DNA from: a virus
DNA: 55,111 bases
Virus record (IMG/VR): IMGVR_UViG_3300033153_005557
Coordinates: 1-55,111 of that record
Strand: one strand, 5' to 3'
Shown here: one piece after another, positions 47,775 through 54,915 of the stretch
How the letters are laid out: the number at the start of each line of letters is the position of its first letter
How positions within the stretch are numbered: position 1 is the first letter of the stretch
The notes under the pieces: generated by a model
The model's input: only the letters and a program-made list of their open reading frames with translations
Told to the model about the DNA's origin: nothing
The model's database searches: none
Made by a program: the position numbers and the translations under genes

Positions 47775-47805
47775 GGTGTCGGGCTATTCACCACGACCCG
47801 ACACC
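47775..47805 (-). other. Intergenic hairpin, perfect 9-bp stem
   Basis: GGTGTCGGG and CCCGACACC pair perfectly around a 13-base loop, followed on the minus strand by ATTAATTTTATC. It shares the GACACC/GGTGTC arms of the 25-mer hairpins at 2041 and 3632. Lies just before the ribosome site of the 50-aa gene. Nothing coding is evident from 47806 to 47899. Confidence 0.6.
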
Positions 47806-47899
47806 AAAAGAAAGAATTTGAATGCCGCCGTTTTTATCTTACCACCACGCACGGCTGGGTGGCTTTAAGGAGCCTCTATCATGAACTAATAGAGAACTT

Positions 47900-48202
47900 T
47901 CAATTATTCGGGTCGGCAACGATAATCCGGCTTGGTACTACCTGTGCTTCTATTGGGTGATATATATTAAGCCTTTCGAAGACCTTGCTTATCAATTGGC
48001 GATTATATACGGTGTTATACGCGATCTGTACGTCTAAACCGTCTCCATACGCCTTTATCCAACTGGCGTGTGTTGGTACTAGCTGTTGTTCGATGGGCTT
48101 GATGGTACTCGTTTTGCCCATTTCTCTACCGAGAAGGAACAATGTACCGCACAACAACACTATTCCTACTATTAAGAGTATATTTTGTCCTTGTTGCTTC
48201 AT
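47900..48202 (-). CDS. Membrane protein with exported C-terminal domain, 100 aa
   Basis: Start MKQQGQNILLIVGIVLLCGT after GAAAGGCAACAG. One transmembrane segment (residues 8-26) and an exported or cytoplasmic helical part (LISKVFERLNIYHPIEAQVV). The start overlaps its upstream neighbour by four bases; the longer frame lies inside that gene. Function unknown. Confidence 0.65.
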   Translation of the reverse strand: MKQQGQNILLIVGIVLLCGTLFLLGREMGKTSTIKPIEQQLVPTHASWIKAYGDGLDVQIAYNTVYNRQLISKVFERLNIYHPIEAQVVPSRIIVADPNN

Positions 48203-48555
48203 CTGTTGCCTTTCTCTAGGTTTTGTTTGGTTTCTTCCGATATGCTGTCGGTGACATCCTTGCCGGTTTCGTCGAAGTATCGTACTTCTTTGCGGATTAC
48301 CTTCGCTTTTTCTATTATTTCTAGACAGAAAAACGGATACCACCAAAAAATACACTTATTGCCTGAATCCAATTGTATCCCAGATTGGTCCTGAATAGCC
48401 TTTACGATACAAGTTTCCCCAACAATACTTTTACCTCCAGGTTCACAATTCCATCCCATTTCATACGATTTAGGGTACCGAAGAACTTTTACTTTGTCTC
48501 CAACACCAATGCCATATTTATCCTGCATTACTATATACGCTTTTTTAATGTCCAT
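48199..48555 (-). CDS. SH3/KOW-like protein, 118 aa, paralogue of 53652-53990
   Basis: YGIGVGDKVKVLRYPKSYEM then CIVKAIQDQSGIQLDSGNKC and FWWYPFFCLEIIEK have the strand order of a KOW/SH3-like barrel. The end VRYFDETGKDVTDSISEETK matches VRYFCDGKDITGSISEETRR in the 112-aa paralogue. Such domains often bind RNA or ribosomes. The two genes sit 5 kb apart on either side of the conjugation cassette. Confidence 0.7.
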   Translation of the reverse strand: MDIKKAYIVMQDKYGIGVGDKVKVLRYPKSYEMGWNCEPGGKSIVGETCIVKAIQDQSGIQLDSGNKCIFWWYPFFCLEIIEKAKVIRKEVRYFDETGKDVTDSISEETKQNLEKGNR

Positions 48556-48567
48556 TCGCTACCTTTC

Positions 48568-48702
48568 TTAAACTACCTCTTTTTTTTGTTTGAATATTTT
48601 GTATTTCACTACTTCAGTGTAGATTTTTATGCAATTGTGGACCAATAGACAATTAACAACCACTAGCCCAATATTTGCTAACAACATAACATTTTCACTC
48701 AT
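48568..48702 (-). CDS. Small membrane protein, 44 aa
   Basis: ATG at 48700-48702, with AAAGGAAACC somewhat distant (11 bases), opens MSENVMLLANIGLVVVNCLL followed by VHNCIKIYTEVVKYK and a basic end (IFKQKKEVV). One transmembrane helix predicted. Overlaps the preceding gene by four bases (ATGA), a common arrangement here. Confidence 0.55.
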   Translation of the reverse strand: MSENVMLLANIGLVVVNCLLVHNCIKIYTEVVKYKIFKQKKEVV

Positions 48703-49178
48703 AGACACGGTTTCCTTTTACAGTCATACATTGTATTAAACTTATTGAAGAAAATCAACTCACAAGCGTTAAGAAACTCCATATACGCCTCCGGGGTCAA
48801 CGCCTCGGTTGATATAACGTGATATCCGTCTACCGTACCCAATATTGTCCGCTTCAGGTCTTCTTTGACCTCTGCGAGTGTATAATACGGCTTTGACTCA
48901 CCAGACGCGGCTTCATTTAACGCCTTCTGGAACGCGGGAACAATGACGCCATGAAAGAAATTACGCATTGGCTCTCTGTCCCAGTCGATAATTTCGATGA
49001 AATTAACGGCAACATGCTTGATTCCGTCTTCTTTCATCTCTTTTATCAACTCGGTAAAATCAACTCCGGGAAAGATATCCGCCTTCTGTGCGGCATCCGG
49101 CGAGAACTCTGTGAAGAATTCCCACCGCCGTGCACGTATTTTACCGCCACTGTCGTTATCTGTGGTTTTACTAGTCAT
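48699..49178 (-). CDS. NinB-like or recombination-associated protein candidate, 159 aa
   Basis: The pattern EPMRNFFHGVIVPAFQKALN, YYTLAEVKEDLKRTILGTVD, STEALTPEAYMEFLNACELI resembles proteins near phage recombination genes, some annotated NinB-like or related to lambda Orf; no catalytic motif is obvious. Cys-containing C-terminus (YDCKRKPCL). It lies directly after the conjugation cassette and is coupled to the 129-aa gene by an eight-base overlap. Confidence 0.5.
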   Translation of the reverse strand: MTSKTTDNDSGGKIRARRWEFFTEFSPDAAQKADIFPGVDFTELIKEMKEDGIKHVAVNFIEIIDWDREPMRNFFHGVIVPAFQKALNEAASGESKPYYTLAEVKEDLKRTILGTVDGYHVISTEALTPEAYMEFLNACELIFFNKFNTMYDCKRKPCL

Positions 49179-49560
49179 CGTCTTCCTCTGGCTTTAGCAC
49201 CAAAGTCTCCACATACGTCTCTCGCAGGTCTTTTAATGCTTCCGGCATCTTTATGTTACCTTCAATATAAAGGTCACTGACGGCAGCGACAAGCGTTGCT
49301 ACGGCCTTCTGGTCGATTGGTGTAAACTCACGTGCTGCTGAAGCTCTTCTCCGAAGCCATTTTATACCAAGCTCAAGCGTAATGCTCATGAGATTGGCGA
49401 GAACAACCTTGTTGCCACACAACGTGCTTACGATTACCAGGGCCTGGTCCTTTGTGATCGAGCCATCCTCGATGATTTCTTTATTTGCTTCTGCCCAGCC
49501 CCATATTTGTACTCTGTTTGCCAATGATAATCTATTCTGTCCGTGTTTCGTCTTCTCCAT
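49171..49560 (-). CDS. Hypothetical helical protein, 129 aa, downstream of E1
   Basis: Predicted almost entirely helical: RLSLANRVQIWGWAEANKEI, QALVIVSTLCGNKVVLANLM, QKAVATLVAAVSDLYIEGNI. Ends in acidic LKPEEDDD. It overlaps the E1 gene by 29 bases and may be translated with it, so it could be an adapter or target of the cascade. No family recognised. Confidence 0.6.
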   Translation of the reverse strand: MEKTKHGQNRLSLANRVQIWGWAEANKEIIEDGSITKDQALVIVSTLCGNKVVLANLMSITLELGIKWLRRRASAAREFTPIDQKAVATLVAAVSDLYIEGNIKMPEALKDLRETYVETLVLKPEEDDD

Positions 49561-50263
49561 CTGCTTGTGCCCTTTCGTCTATTTCTATTGGTATAATATC
49601 TGTAACGACCATCTCGTTTGCCAGCAGATTTAACTGTATATCTGCGTCAACCGGATAGTCCCGTAAAAACTTGGTGAACTGGCTTACCATTATCCCCGCA
49701 GCCACATTAGCACAGTATATCGTGCTACGTGCGGTACAAGAGCCTTGATAAGCCTCTTCTGGTGTAAACAACGTTGTTGGGTAATATTTTCTACTATCAT
49801 AGTCCGATGCTGTAATGACTCGCAGCGTCTCTGCTGACATACGTCCGTCAACAAAGAACTCCGTTTTTGCTTGTACCGCGTCCCATATCTCTTTCCGAGT
49901 AGATATTGAGTCTACGCAACAAAAGACACATGAATGTATCTGTTCGTTTGAGGTAAACCTAGACTCATACGTAGCAACCATTATAGATTTGTTTATCGTT
50001 TGGCACCGGTATTTTACTGAATCCACCTTGTAACGGCCAATATCGTCTTCTTCGAATCCCTGTGTCACACAATTAACCTCTTCTATTTTGTCATGATCGA
50101 AGAGTTGTATCTCCGGAACACCGATAGAAGCCAACATTAATGCTACCTGGCGGCCAATCGCACCAACACCGATTACGGTCACCTTTGAAGCAAGAATACG
50201 GTCACGAGGTACAACATCGTTTTGTCGAGAATATCGGTCTTCAGTTGTATCTTCAATATCCAT
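49532..50263 (-). CDS. E1/ThiF-like ubiquitin-type activating enzyme, 243 aa
   Basis: Contains the family signposts: RYSRQNDVVP at the start (residues 10-19, like RYSRQ of MoeB/ThiF/E1), the nucleotide loop VTVIGVGAIGRQVALML (28-44), LFDHDKIEEVNCVTQGF (54-70) with the adenylate-binding Asp, and CVDSISTRKEIWDAV. CTARSTIYCAN offers candidate catalytic or metal Cys residues. E1-like enzymes adenylate the C-terminus of a beta-grasp protein. Here the neighbours are a JAMM protease, an E2-RING fusion and a beta-grasp protein, so activation of that modifier is the likely role. Confidence 0.85.
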   Translation of the reverse strand: MDIEDTTEDRYSRQNDVVPRDRILASKVTVIGVGAIGRQVALMLASIGVPEIQLFDHDKIEEVNCVTQGFEEDDIGRYKVDSVKYRCQTINKSIMVATYESRFTSNEQIHSCVFCCVDSISTRKEIWDAVQAKTEFFVDGRMSAETLRVITASDYDSRKYYPTTLFTPEEAYQGSCTARSTIYCANVAAGIMVSQFTKFLRDYPVDADIQLNLLANEMVVTDIIPIEIDERAQADGEDETRTE

Positions 50264-50957
50264 ATTTTCTTACCCTTTCTTCATATGTCAGCTTGTTATA
50301 ATCATCCCAGTATGCATCTTCTTCTGAGATAATCACCTCACTGCCGTCAAGAACGTTACCGCTTATGGCCTTCTGTTTACGACGTTCTTCATCTTTTATT
50401 GCCTGCTGCTGATGCCACGAAAGGTTTGTACGAACATATACAAGAGCTACTTCCGTTTTCTCATCGTATTCCTCTTTCCAGGCGGCAAAGTCGGTTGCAT
50501 TAAACGGAACCGAGTAATCTACGACAACGGGTAACTTAATTGTTCCACCCGGTCCAGCACTGAATCTTAACCGGCAATATACTTCTTCATCTGAAGAGAC
50601 AATACACATAATGGACCAGTCACAAGAACTAAATACCCGTTCAAACGTTTCTTCGTCTATAAAGCTTGGTAATGCCGACATACCCGGATGCGTATGAACC
50701 CAGATACGAGCAAATTGTGACGGATGCAAACCCGCTTCTACCATATCTTCAAAATAATCCGCGACACCCTCGTCATCAAAATCCACCGAAGCCGTACTTA
50801 CTTCCTGTTTTACAAGTTTTATGTCTTCTATCAACAACAAGTCATCCTTGTTGCTGATACCAAACGCACCTACCTCATTTTTTGTCAAATCTCGCAAGTA
50901 AACAAGCTTTGCCCATGCCGTAGGTGTAAACTTTAACTCTATGATCTTTTTTAACAT
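50253..50957 (-). CDS. JAMM/MPN metalloprotease (deubiquitinase-like), 234 aa
   Basis: The full JAMM motif is visible: Glu28 (KNEVGAFG), then HTHPGMSALPSFID at 88-101, which fits H-x-H-x7-S-x2-D exactly. The fold start is typical (FTPTAWAKLVYL). A C-terminal extension (SWHQQQAIKDEERRKQKAIS onward) is helical and charged. JAMM proteases cut isopeptide bonds or trim modifier C-termini. Lying between E2 and E1 genes, with TAATG overlap to E2, it would mature the modifier (ending DGASR) or reverse conjugation. Start follows GAAAGGAGTAGTTA. Confidence 0.9.
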   Translation of the reverse strand: MLKKIIELKFTPTAWAKLVYLRDLTKNEVGAFGISNKDDLLLIEDIKLVKQEVSTASVDFDDEGVADYFEDMVEAGLHPSQFARIWVHTHPGMSALPSFIDEETFERVFSSCDWSIMCIVSSDEEVYCRLRFSAGPGGTIKLPVVVDYSVPFNATDFAAWKEEYDEKTEVALVYVRTNLSWHQQQAIKDEERRKQKAISGNVLDGSEVIISEEDAYWDDYNKLTYEERVRKYGY

Positions 50958-52111
50958 TAACTACTCCTTTCATCTACAACCCTACCGGTTGTAACAGGTG
51001 TCGAAGCAAACCCTACGGACACCGGTGTGGCATTTTCTCGTTGCGATTGACACCTACCACAGCTACAACCGGCTTCTGCTCCACCAACGGCGGGATACTT
51101 TATTGCTTTTTCGTCTCTTGTTTTACAACTCTTACATACACCGTCTTCGATGTGTTTTGGGCAAAAATAATATGAACAACGGTTACACTTAAGCTTCGGT
51201 GAACACTCCACACAGACTACGTTAGAGCAAACATAACAAGTTCTAATACAAGCTGTACAAAAAGATTTTCCACAGACAAAACACTTGTCGTCGCATTTAG
51301 GACAGACATTACTGCCACACTTTGAGCATTCTTTTACATTATAATCACCATCATTAAAGAAATACTCACACCGTGGACACCTAGTATGCGTCCATTCTTC
51401 TATCTGTACATACGGGTCTTGTTCGTTGTATGTACGTAACCACTGGCAAAGAACGGTAAATAAATCATATATTCTACCGTCTTTTGCCGCATTGTTTATC
51501 AGTGTTGCCGCCTCACCAAGGCATATATCTTCTGGAGACACATGTGGATGTGTATAATGACTTCCACTTTGTGGGTTAACAGGTTCTTTCGCCTGTACCC
51601 ATACAACGTCAGACGCACAATAGTTCCTTCCAAACCGAGAAGTATCAACGCTCATCTCGAATGGGCCGAGATTTACGCCACATAATACAATCGGTTCTGT
51701 GGTGAAACATACACGACTGCTATCAGCACGAAAAGTACCAGGAAACTCTTTATCCAAGGCACAAAAGTCCTCGAATATTTCCGAGGCACTTATTTTTACC
51801 TCAAGAGTGCAATTGGAATACTGCTCTAAAGCACCCAAAGCTCTATATATTGTTTGCTGGTAAGTAGTTATTTCCTGGCGAGAATTTCGTCTATCATTTT
51901 CACCAAGAGAAACATACGCAGCCAAATGCTTCGCAAACGCATCTAACGCGAAAACCGTATCTGCAAAATATCTATTGAAATGCTCTTTATGAACTATTGC
52001 CTGTGCACCGGCCGAAGCGAATATTTTATTTGTCATACACGCAAAAATGTAATATTTATCAAAGACCGGACTATCTAATGCAATCTGGTCTATTCTGAGT
52101 AATGTTGCCAC
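50957..52111 (-). CDS. E2-like conjugating domain fused to a RING-like multi-zinc domain, 384 aa (GTG start)
   Basis: Residues 1-100 are helical. About 135-236 have E2 layout: strands with LGPFEMSVDTSRF and VVWVQAKEPVNP, then HYTHPHVSPEDICLGEAATL, where HPH (188-190) precedes Cys197 as HPN precedes the catalytic Cys (HPN..ICL) in UBC folds, and YDLFTVLCQWLRTYNEQDPY resembles the following E2 helix. Residues 245-329 hold many C-x2-C pairs (TRCPRCEYFF, CSKCGSNVCPKCDDKC, CFVCGKSFCTAC, CYVCSNVVCVEC), a RING- or treble-clef-like array. The chain thus looks like an E2 with a built-in E3. GTG start follows AAGGAGATTTACG. Confidence 0.75.
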   Translation of the reverse strand: MATLLRIDQIALDSPVFDKYYIFACMTNKIFASAGAQAIVHKEHFNRYFADTVFALDAFAKHLAAYVSLGENDRRNSRQEITTYQQTIYRALGALEQYSNCTLEVKISASEIFEDFCALDKEFPGTFRADSSRVCFTTEPIVLCGVNLGPFEMSVDTSRFGRNYCASDVVWVQAKEPVNPQSGSHYTHPHVSPEDICLGEAATLINNAAKDGRIYDLFTVLCQWLRTYNEQDPYVQIEEWTHTRCPRCEYFFNDGDYNVKECSKCGSNVCPKCDDKCFVCGKSFCTACIRTCYVCSNVVCVECSPKLKCNRCSYYFCPKHIEDGVCKSCKTRDEKAIKYPAVGGAEAGCSCGRCQSQRENATPVSVGFASTPVTTGRVVDERSS

Positions 52112-52148
52112 CGTAAATCTCCTTCATTGTTTAACATAAACAATAGAT

Positions 52149-52177
52149 GTGAGGCATGGCATACAGCCATACCCCAC
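52149..52177 (-). other. Hairpin between modifier and E2 genes
   Basis: Minus strand GTGGGGTATGGC pairs with GCCATGCCTCAC (two G-U pairs) around a five-base loop. No T-run. A stem here could let the small modifier be made in excess over the enzymes by processing or attenuation. Confidence 0.55.
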
Positions 52178-52191
52178 ATAACACGTTGCTG

Positions 52192-52422
52192 TTAACGACT
52201 TGCACCATCAATTTTTGTTGGTGTGATAGCGATACGGTCGTTTGCGACTAGTACCTGGTCACGAGACGTCTGCTGGCGGTTAACCCGAATCATGAAATTT
52301 TCCGGTTCTCTGCCAGGCATTTTTTCCTTGAAAAACGCGTCTACCGTTATTCCGCTTGCGATATTCAGTGTGTCGCAATATCCGCCACCATCGTTGTTAA
52401 TGTACGTGATCTGAATACTCAT
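52192..52422 (-). CDS. Beta-grasp ubiquitin-like modifier candidate, 76 aa
   Basis: The length equals that of ubiquitin, and the order of strands fits a ThiS/MoaD/ubiquitin beta-grasp: SIQITYINNDGGGYCDTLNI, helix with VDAFFKEKMPG, strand NFMIRVNRQQ, a QVLVANDRIAITPTK end. The tail is KIDGASR, not Gly-Gly. If the JAMM protease trims ASR, a C-terminal Gly would be exposed for E1. The start follows AAGGGAAAGTAGC. Hairpins flank the gene on both sides. Confidence 0.7.
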   Translation of the reverse strand: MSIQITYINNDGGGYCDTLNIASGITVDAFFKEKMPGREPENFMIRVNRQQTSRDQVLVANDRIAITPTKIDGASR

Positions 52423-52447
52423 GCTACTTTCCCTTCAAGAAAGGTTG

Positions 52448-52466
52448 TGTGACATTCCATGCCACA
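52448..52466 (-). other. Hairpin upstream of the modifier gene
   Basis: Plus strand TGTGACAT-tcc-ATGCCACA: eight-base arms with one G-U pair and a three-base loop, 26 bases above the modifier ATG. With the stem at 52149-52177 it brackets the modifier gene. Confidence 0.45.
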
Positions 52467-52510
52467 AAATACCCCGTATAAGCCACGCGACTTCTTGGGG
52501 CGTTAGTTTT

Positions 52511-52960
52511 TTACTCGGTTGCGAAGCAACGTTTTGTCCAATCTTGTAAAAACGTCTCTACCGCCAACTGATCTTCTGCTGATGTTCCCTTGTGTATCTG
52601 GCCGCCCTGGATGGCCGCTGCGACGAGAAGTGTCATTATCTTGCCTCGGGCCTCTTTATCAAAGTTACGGCCTTCAGCGGCTTGCTGCGCTCCTGACGGA
52701 GCTTGCTGACTTCCACCACCGCCACCTTCAAACTGCGGATTAACCTTTTTGAACTTCATGCCGTGTTCCGCGTTCATAATGGCCTCAACAATGATCTCTT
52801 GACCGACAACCAGTGGATAGCTGGCAGATTTAGAATTAATCCCGCCAGTAAGCATACCCTGTTCGTCTTCAATGGTCATCTTGAACGCGTACAGCCTACC
52901 ATGTGCTGTTACAAAGTCTCCATCTGGTTGTATATCTCTGATGATTCCTGTTCTTTGCAT
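52511..52960 (-). CDS. OB-fold single-strand DNA-binding protein candidate, 149 aa
   Basis: GIIRDIQPDGDFVTAHGRLY, FKMTIEDEQGMLTGGINSKS and YPLVVGQEIIVEAIMNAEHG are five-strand OB-like segments, followed by a Gly/Gln-rich linker (GGGGGSQQAPSGAQQAAEGR) and a helical C-terminus. Linker plus short tail is typical of SSB-like proteins, although the acidic tip is missing. It likely coats single-stranded DNA in replication. Confidence 0.65.
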   Translation of the reverse strand: MQRTGIIRDIQPDGDFVTAHGRLYAFKMTIEDEQGMLTGGINSKSASYPLVVGQEIIVEAIMNAEHGMKFKKVNPQFEGGGGGSQQAPSGAQQAAEGRNFDKEARGKIMTLLVAAAIQGGQIHKGTSAEDQLAVETFLQDWTKRCFATE

Positions 52961-52977
52961 CTGTACCCTTTCCTGTA

Positions 52978-53322
52978 TTATTCGTCCAGTAATTCTAGTT
53001 TATGATCAACTCTATGCCATCGCCAGTCCTTGCCGTTGGCGTGAGGGAAGACTAGCCATGCTTCTTCTTTCTCACAGTGGTCGAAATAAACCTCATCAGA
53101 TTTATCATCTTCCAGTATGTAGCCTTGATCGTTAAATGGCATAGCATCATTGGGACAATCGGCGTCTTTGGGTTGTTCAGCAAACTCTATGCATCCGACC
53201 TTTTTACATATCCCAAGACTTGCGGGCGATACATGGGCTGCGCCACCACTACTGTCTTTTGCGATATAAACCGCACCCGGCGTGTAGTCTATCATTGATT
53301 TCACTAGCTTCTTCTTTGCCAT
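52978..53322 (-). CDS. Hypothetical protein with Cys/His cluster, 114 aa
   Basis: Start MAKKKLVKSMIDYTPGAVYI. Residues 35-90 hold GICKKVGCIEFAEQPKDADC and VYFDHCEKEEAWLVF, four Cys and a His that could bind zinc; a closing FPHANGKDWRWHRVDHKLEL is Trp-rich. No family recognised. Between SSB-like and gyrase-like genes, so probably related to DNA metabolism. Confidence 0.6.
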   Translation of the reverse strand: MAKKKLVKSMIDYTPGAVYIAKDSSGGAAHVSPASLGICKKVGCIEFAEQPKDADCPNDAMPFNDQGYILEDDKSDEVYFDHCEKEEAWLVFPHANGKDWRWHRVDHKLELLDE

Positions 53323-53343
53323 CTTTTTCCCTTCTGAATCTAT

Positions 53344-53637
53344 CTATGATATTTCTGTTACAGCTACTACTTCATCTTCTCCACGAAGACGAATAGCTCT
53401 TACGCCCTGGCAATTACGTCCGGTTTCACGGATATGACCTACCTTAACCCGAACACTATAACCACGCTTTGTTACAATTAGCATATCTCTGCTTTCACAG
53501 GGATTAATCGCGGCCACTACGTCTCCGTTTCTGTCTGACGTTCTGACAGCCATGACACCTACACGGCTAAGACGCATGGTAGGGAAATTGTACGCAGGTG
53601 TACGTACTATATACCCGTTTTTAGTTACAAAAATCAT
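53344..53637 (-). CDS. Stand-alone GyrA C-terminal-domain-like protein, 97 aa
   Basis: The chain repeats the beta-pinwheel blade pattern of gyrase/topoisomerase IV subunit A. Blade one is MIFVTKNGYIVRTPAYNFPT with GVMAVRTSDRNGDVVAAI. Blade two is DMLIVTKRGYSVRVKVGHIR with GRNCQGVRAIRLRGEDEVVA. A full GyrA C-terminal domain has six blades and a GyrA-box; here only about two blades exist and no breakage-reunion domain. It might bind DNA, interfere with host gyrase or recruit it. Confidence 0.75.
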   Translation of the reverse strand: MIFVTKNGYIVRTPAYNFPTMRLSRVGVMAVRTSDRNGDVVAAINPCESRDMLIVTKRGYSVRVKVGHIRETGRNCQGVRAIRLRGEDEVVAVTEIS

Positions 53638-53651
53638 GTTTTTCTCCTATT

Positions 53652-53990
53652 CTATTTATGTAAGTTTCGTCTGGTTTCTTCGCTGATGCTACCCGTGATG
53701 TCTTTACCATCGCAGAAATACCTTACTTCAATGGTTTTGACTGACTCAATGATTTCAAGCACAAAGAATGGGAAATAGTCATAACATCCACTGGTGTCTA
53801 GTCTAATATCACCATCACGGTGCACTCTGGTAACAGTAAATACCTTTCCTACTGCATTATCTTTACTTATGTCATGGATAGCATGACACCCCATTTCGTA
53901 AGAACTAAACCTTCTCAGTACTTTTACTCTGTCACCAACTTTAATACCGCTTCTTTTTGACATTACATTATAAGCATTTTCGGTTGCCAT
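53652..53990 (-). CDS. SH3/KOW-like protein, 112 aa, paralogue of 48199-48555
   Basis: Start MATENAYNVMSKRSGIKVGD at 53990 follows ATAGGAGAAATT; the longer frame lies in the nuclease gene. GDRVKVLRRFSSYEMGCHAI and GKVFTVTRVHRDGDIRLDTS give the barrel strands; FPFFVLEIIESVKTIEVRYF, GKDITGSISEETRRNLHK is the conserved end. Sequence and size match the paralogue well. Translation or RNA-related role possible. Confidence 0.7.
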   Translation of the reverse strand: MATENAYNVMSKRSGIKVGDRVKVLRRFSSYEMGCHAIHDISKDNAVGKVFTVTRVHRDGDIRLDTSGCYDYFPFFVLEIIESVKTIEVRYFCDGKDITGSISEETRRNLHK

Positions 53991-53998
53991 AATTTCTC

Positions 53999-54850
53999 CT
54001 ATACTGGGCGATACCCAGCTTGCTGTGCGTACGGGCATACGGATACAACTTGGCAATAATACTTGCACTTAATATCTTCCGCACGACGGTTAATGGCGGC
54101 TTTCGACTGTGCCGCCGGTTTCATTTGATTAAAATACGTTAACGCGTCCGCATAATTGTCTGTAACTCGCAGAGCTCGCTTACGGTCGCGACGTTCCACG
54201 GCAAACTTAACAGACCCAAAGTTCCGTTCTTCCATTGTACACGGTCTCTCTGGCTGTGCTGTGTGATCTATGATACGGTTAGCAATAAAGGCGAATACTT
54301 CATTTCGTAGCTTTACAGCTACCTCACGCGTTTGCATCATACACTGTGGCTTTGTGTGGTCACGAGCGGCACCAATAGTGGTAAAATCCTTAAGAAACAT
54401 CCGTACAAATAGCTTAAAATGGTCTTCCGGCACCATTGCACCAAGTAAAATCCGATAGATATTCAACTGCCATTGGTAATCTGTTTTTACCGGGTAGTTC
54501 ATATGGCTTATCATGCCGGTCTTGTTATCCTTGATATGCGTCATATTGGGGTCAATAAGTAAAGTTTCGTCTATTGTACCGAATATATTGCACTCCGGAA
54601 CACCGTTATCTTCCGCGATACAGATATTAACTCTTTGCTCATACGCAACAGTGCTTGTTGTCTCGCCCTCACACAGCTTGTGGAAGGCAGTACCAAACAT
54701 CATCGGTAAATAGAAGCTACAGTCAATAATTAGCTCGTCGCTGTCTCTGTGCCTCGCAAACAATGTTTTCGGCAACGGTGCACCGATTAGCTCCGTTACA
54801 CGGAAGTTTATATCACCGGTGTCTTGGTCGTCTTCATACGGATTATGCAT
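53999..54850 (-). CDS. Cas4/RecB-like PD-(D/E)XK exonuclease, 283 aa
   Basis: MMFGTAFHKLCEGE (G..H motif I) is followed by FGTIDETLLIDPN with the catalytic Asp, THIKDNKTG (D-x-K) and YQWQLNIYRILL (Q-x3-Y), the order of Cas4/AddB nucleases. A C-terminal CKYYCQVVSVCPYA offers three Cys of a probable 4Fe-4S site; the fourth may be Cys in LCEGE. Such exonucleases act in recombination or host DNA breakdown. The ATG lacks a ribosome site; an in-frame ATT at 54911-54913 sits nine bases after AAAGG and could be the true start. Confidence 0.8.
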   Translation of the reverse strand: MHNPYEDDQDTGDINFRVTELIGAPLPKTLFARHRDSDELIIDCSFYLPMMFGTAFHKLCEGETTSTVAYEQRVNICIAEDNGVPECNIFGTIDETLLIDPNMTHIKDNKTGMISHMNYPVKTDYQWQLNIYRILLGAMVPEDHFKLFVRMFLKDFTTIGAARDHTKPQCMMQTREVAVKLRNEVFAFIANRIIDHTAQPERPCTMEERNFGSVKFAVERRDRKRALRVTDNYADALTYFNQMKPAAQSKAAINRRAEDIKCKYYCQVVSVCPYAQQAGYRPV

Positions 54851-54915
54851 GATGTCTTGTAAAATCTTATTATATACTACTTTTGGGATATTAAATTTAT
54901 TAGTTAATAAAATAT

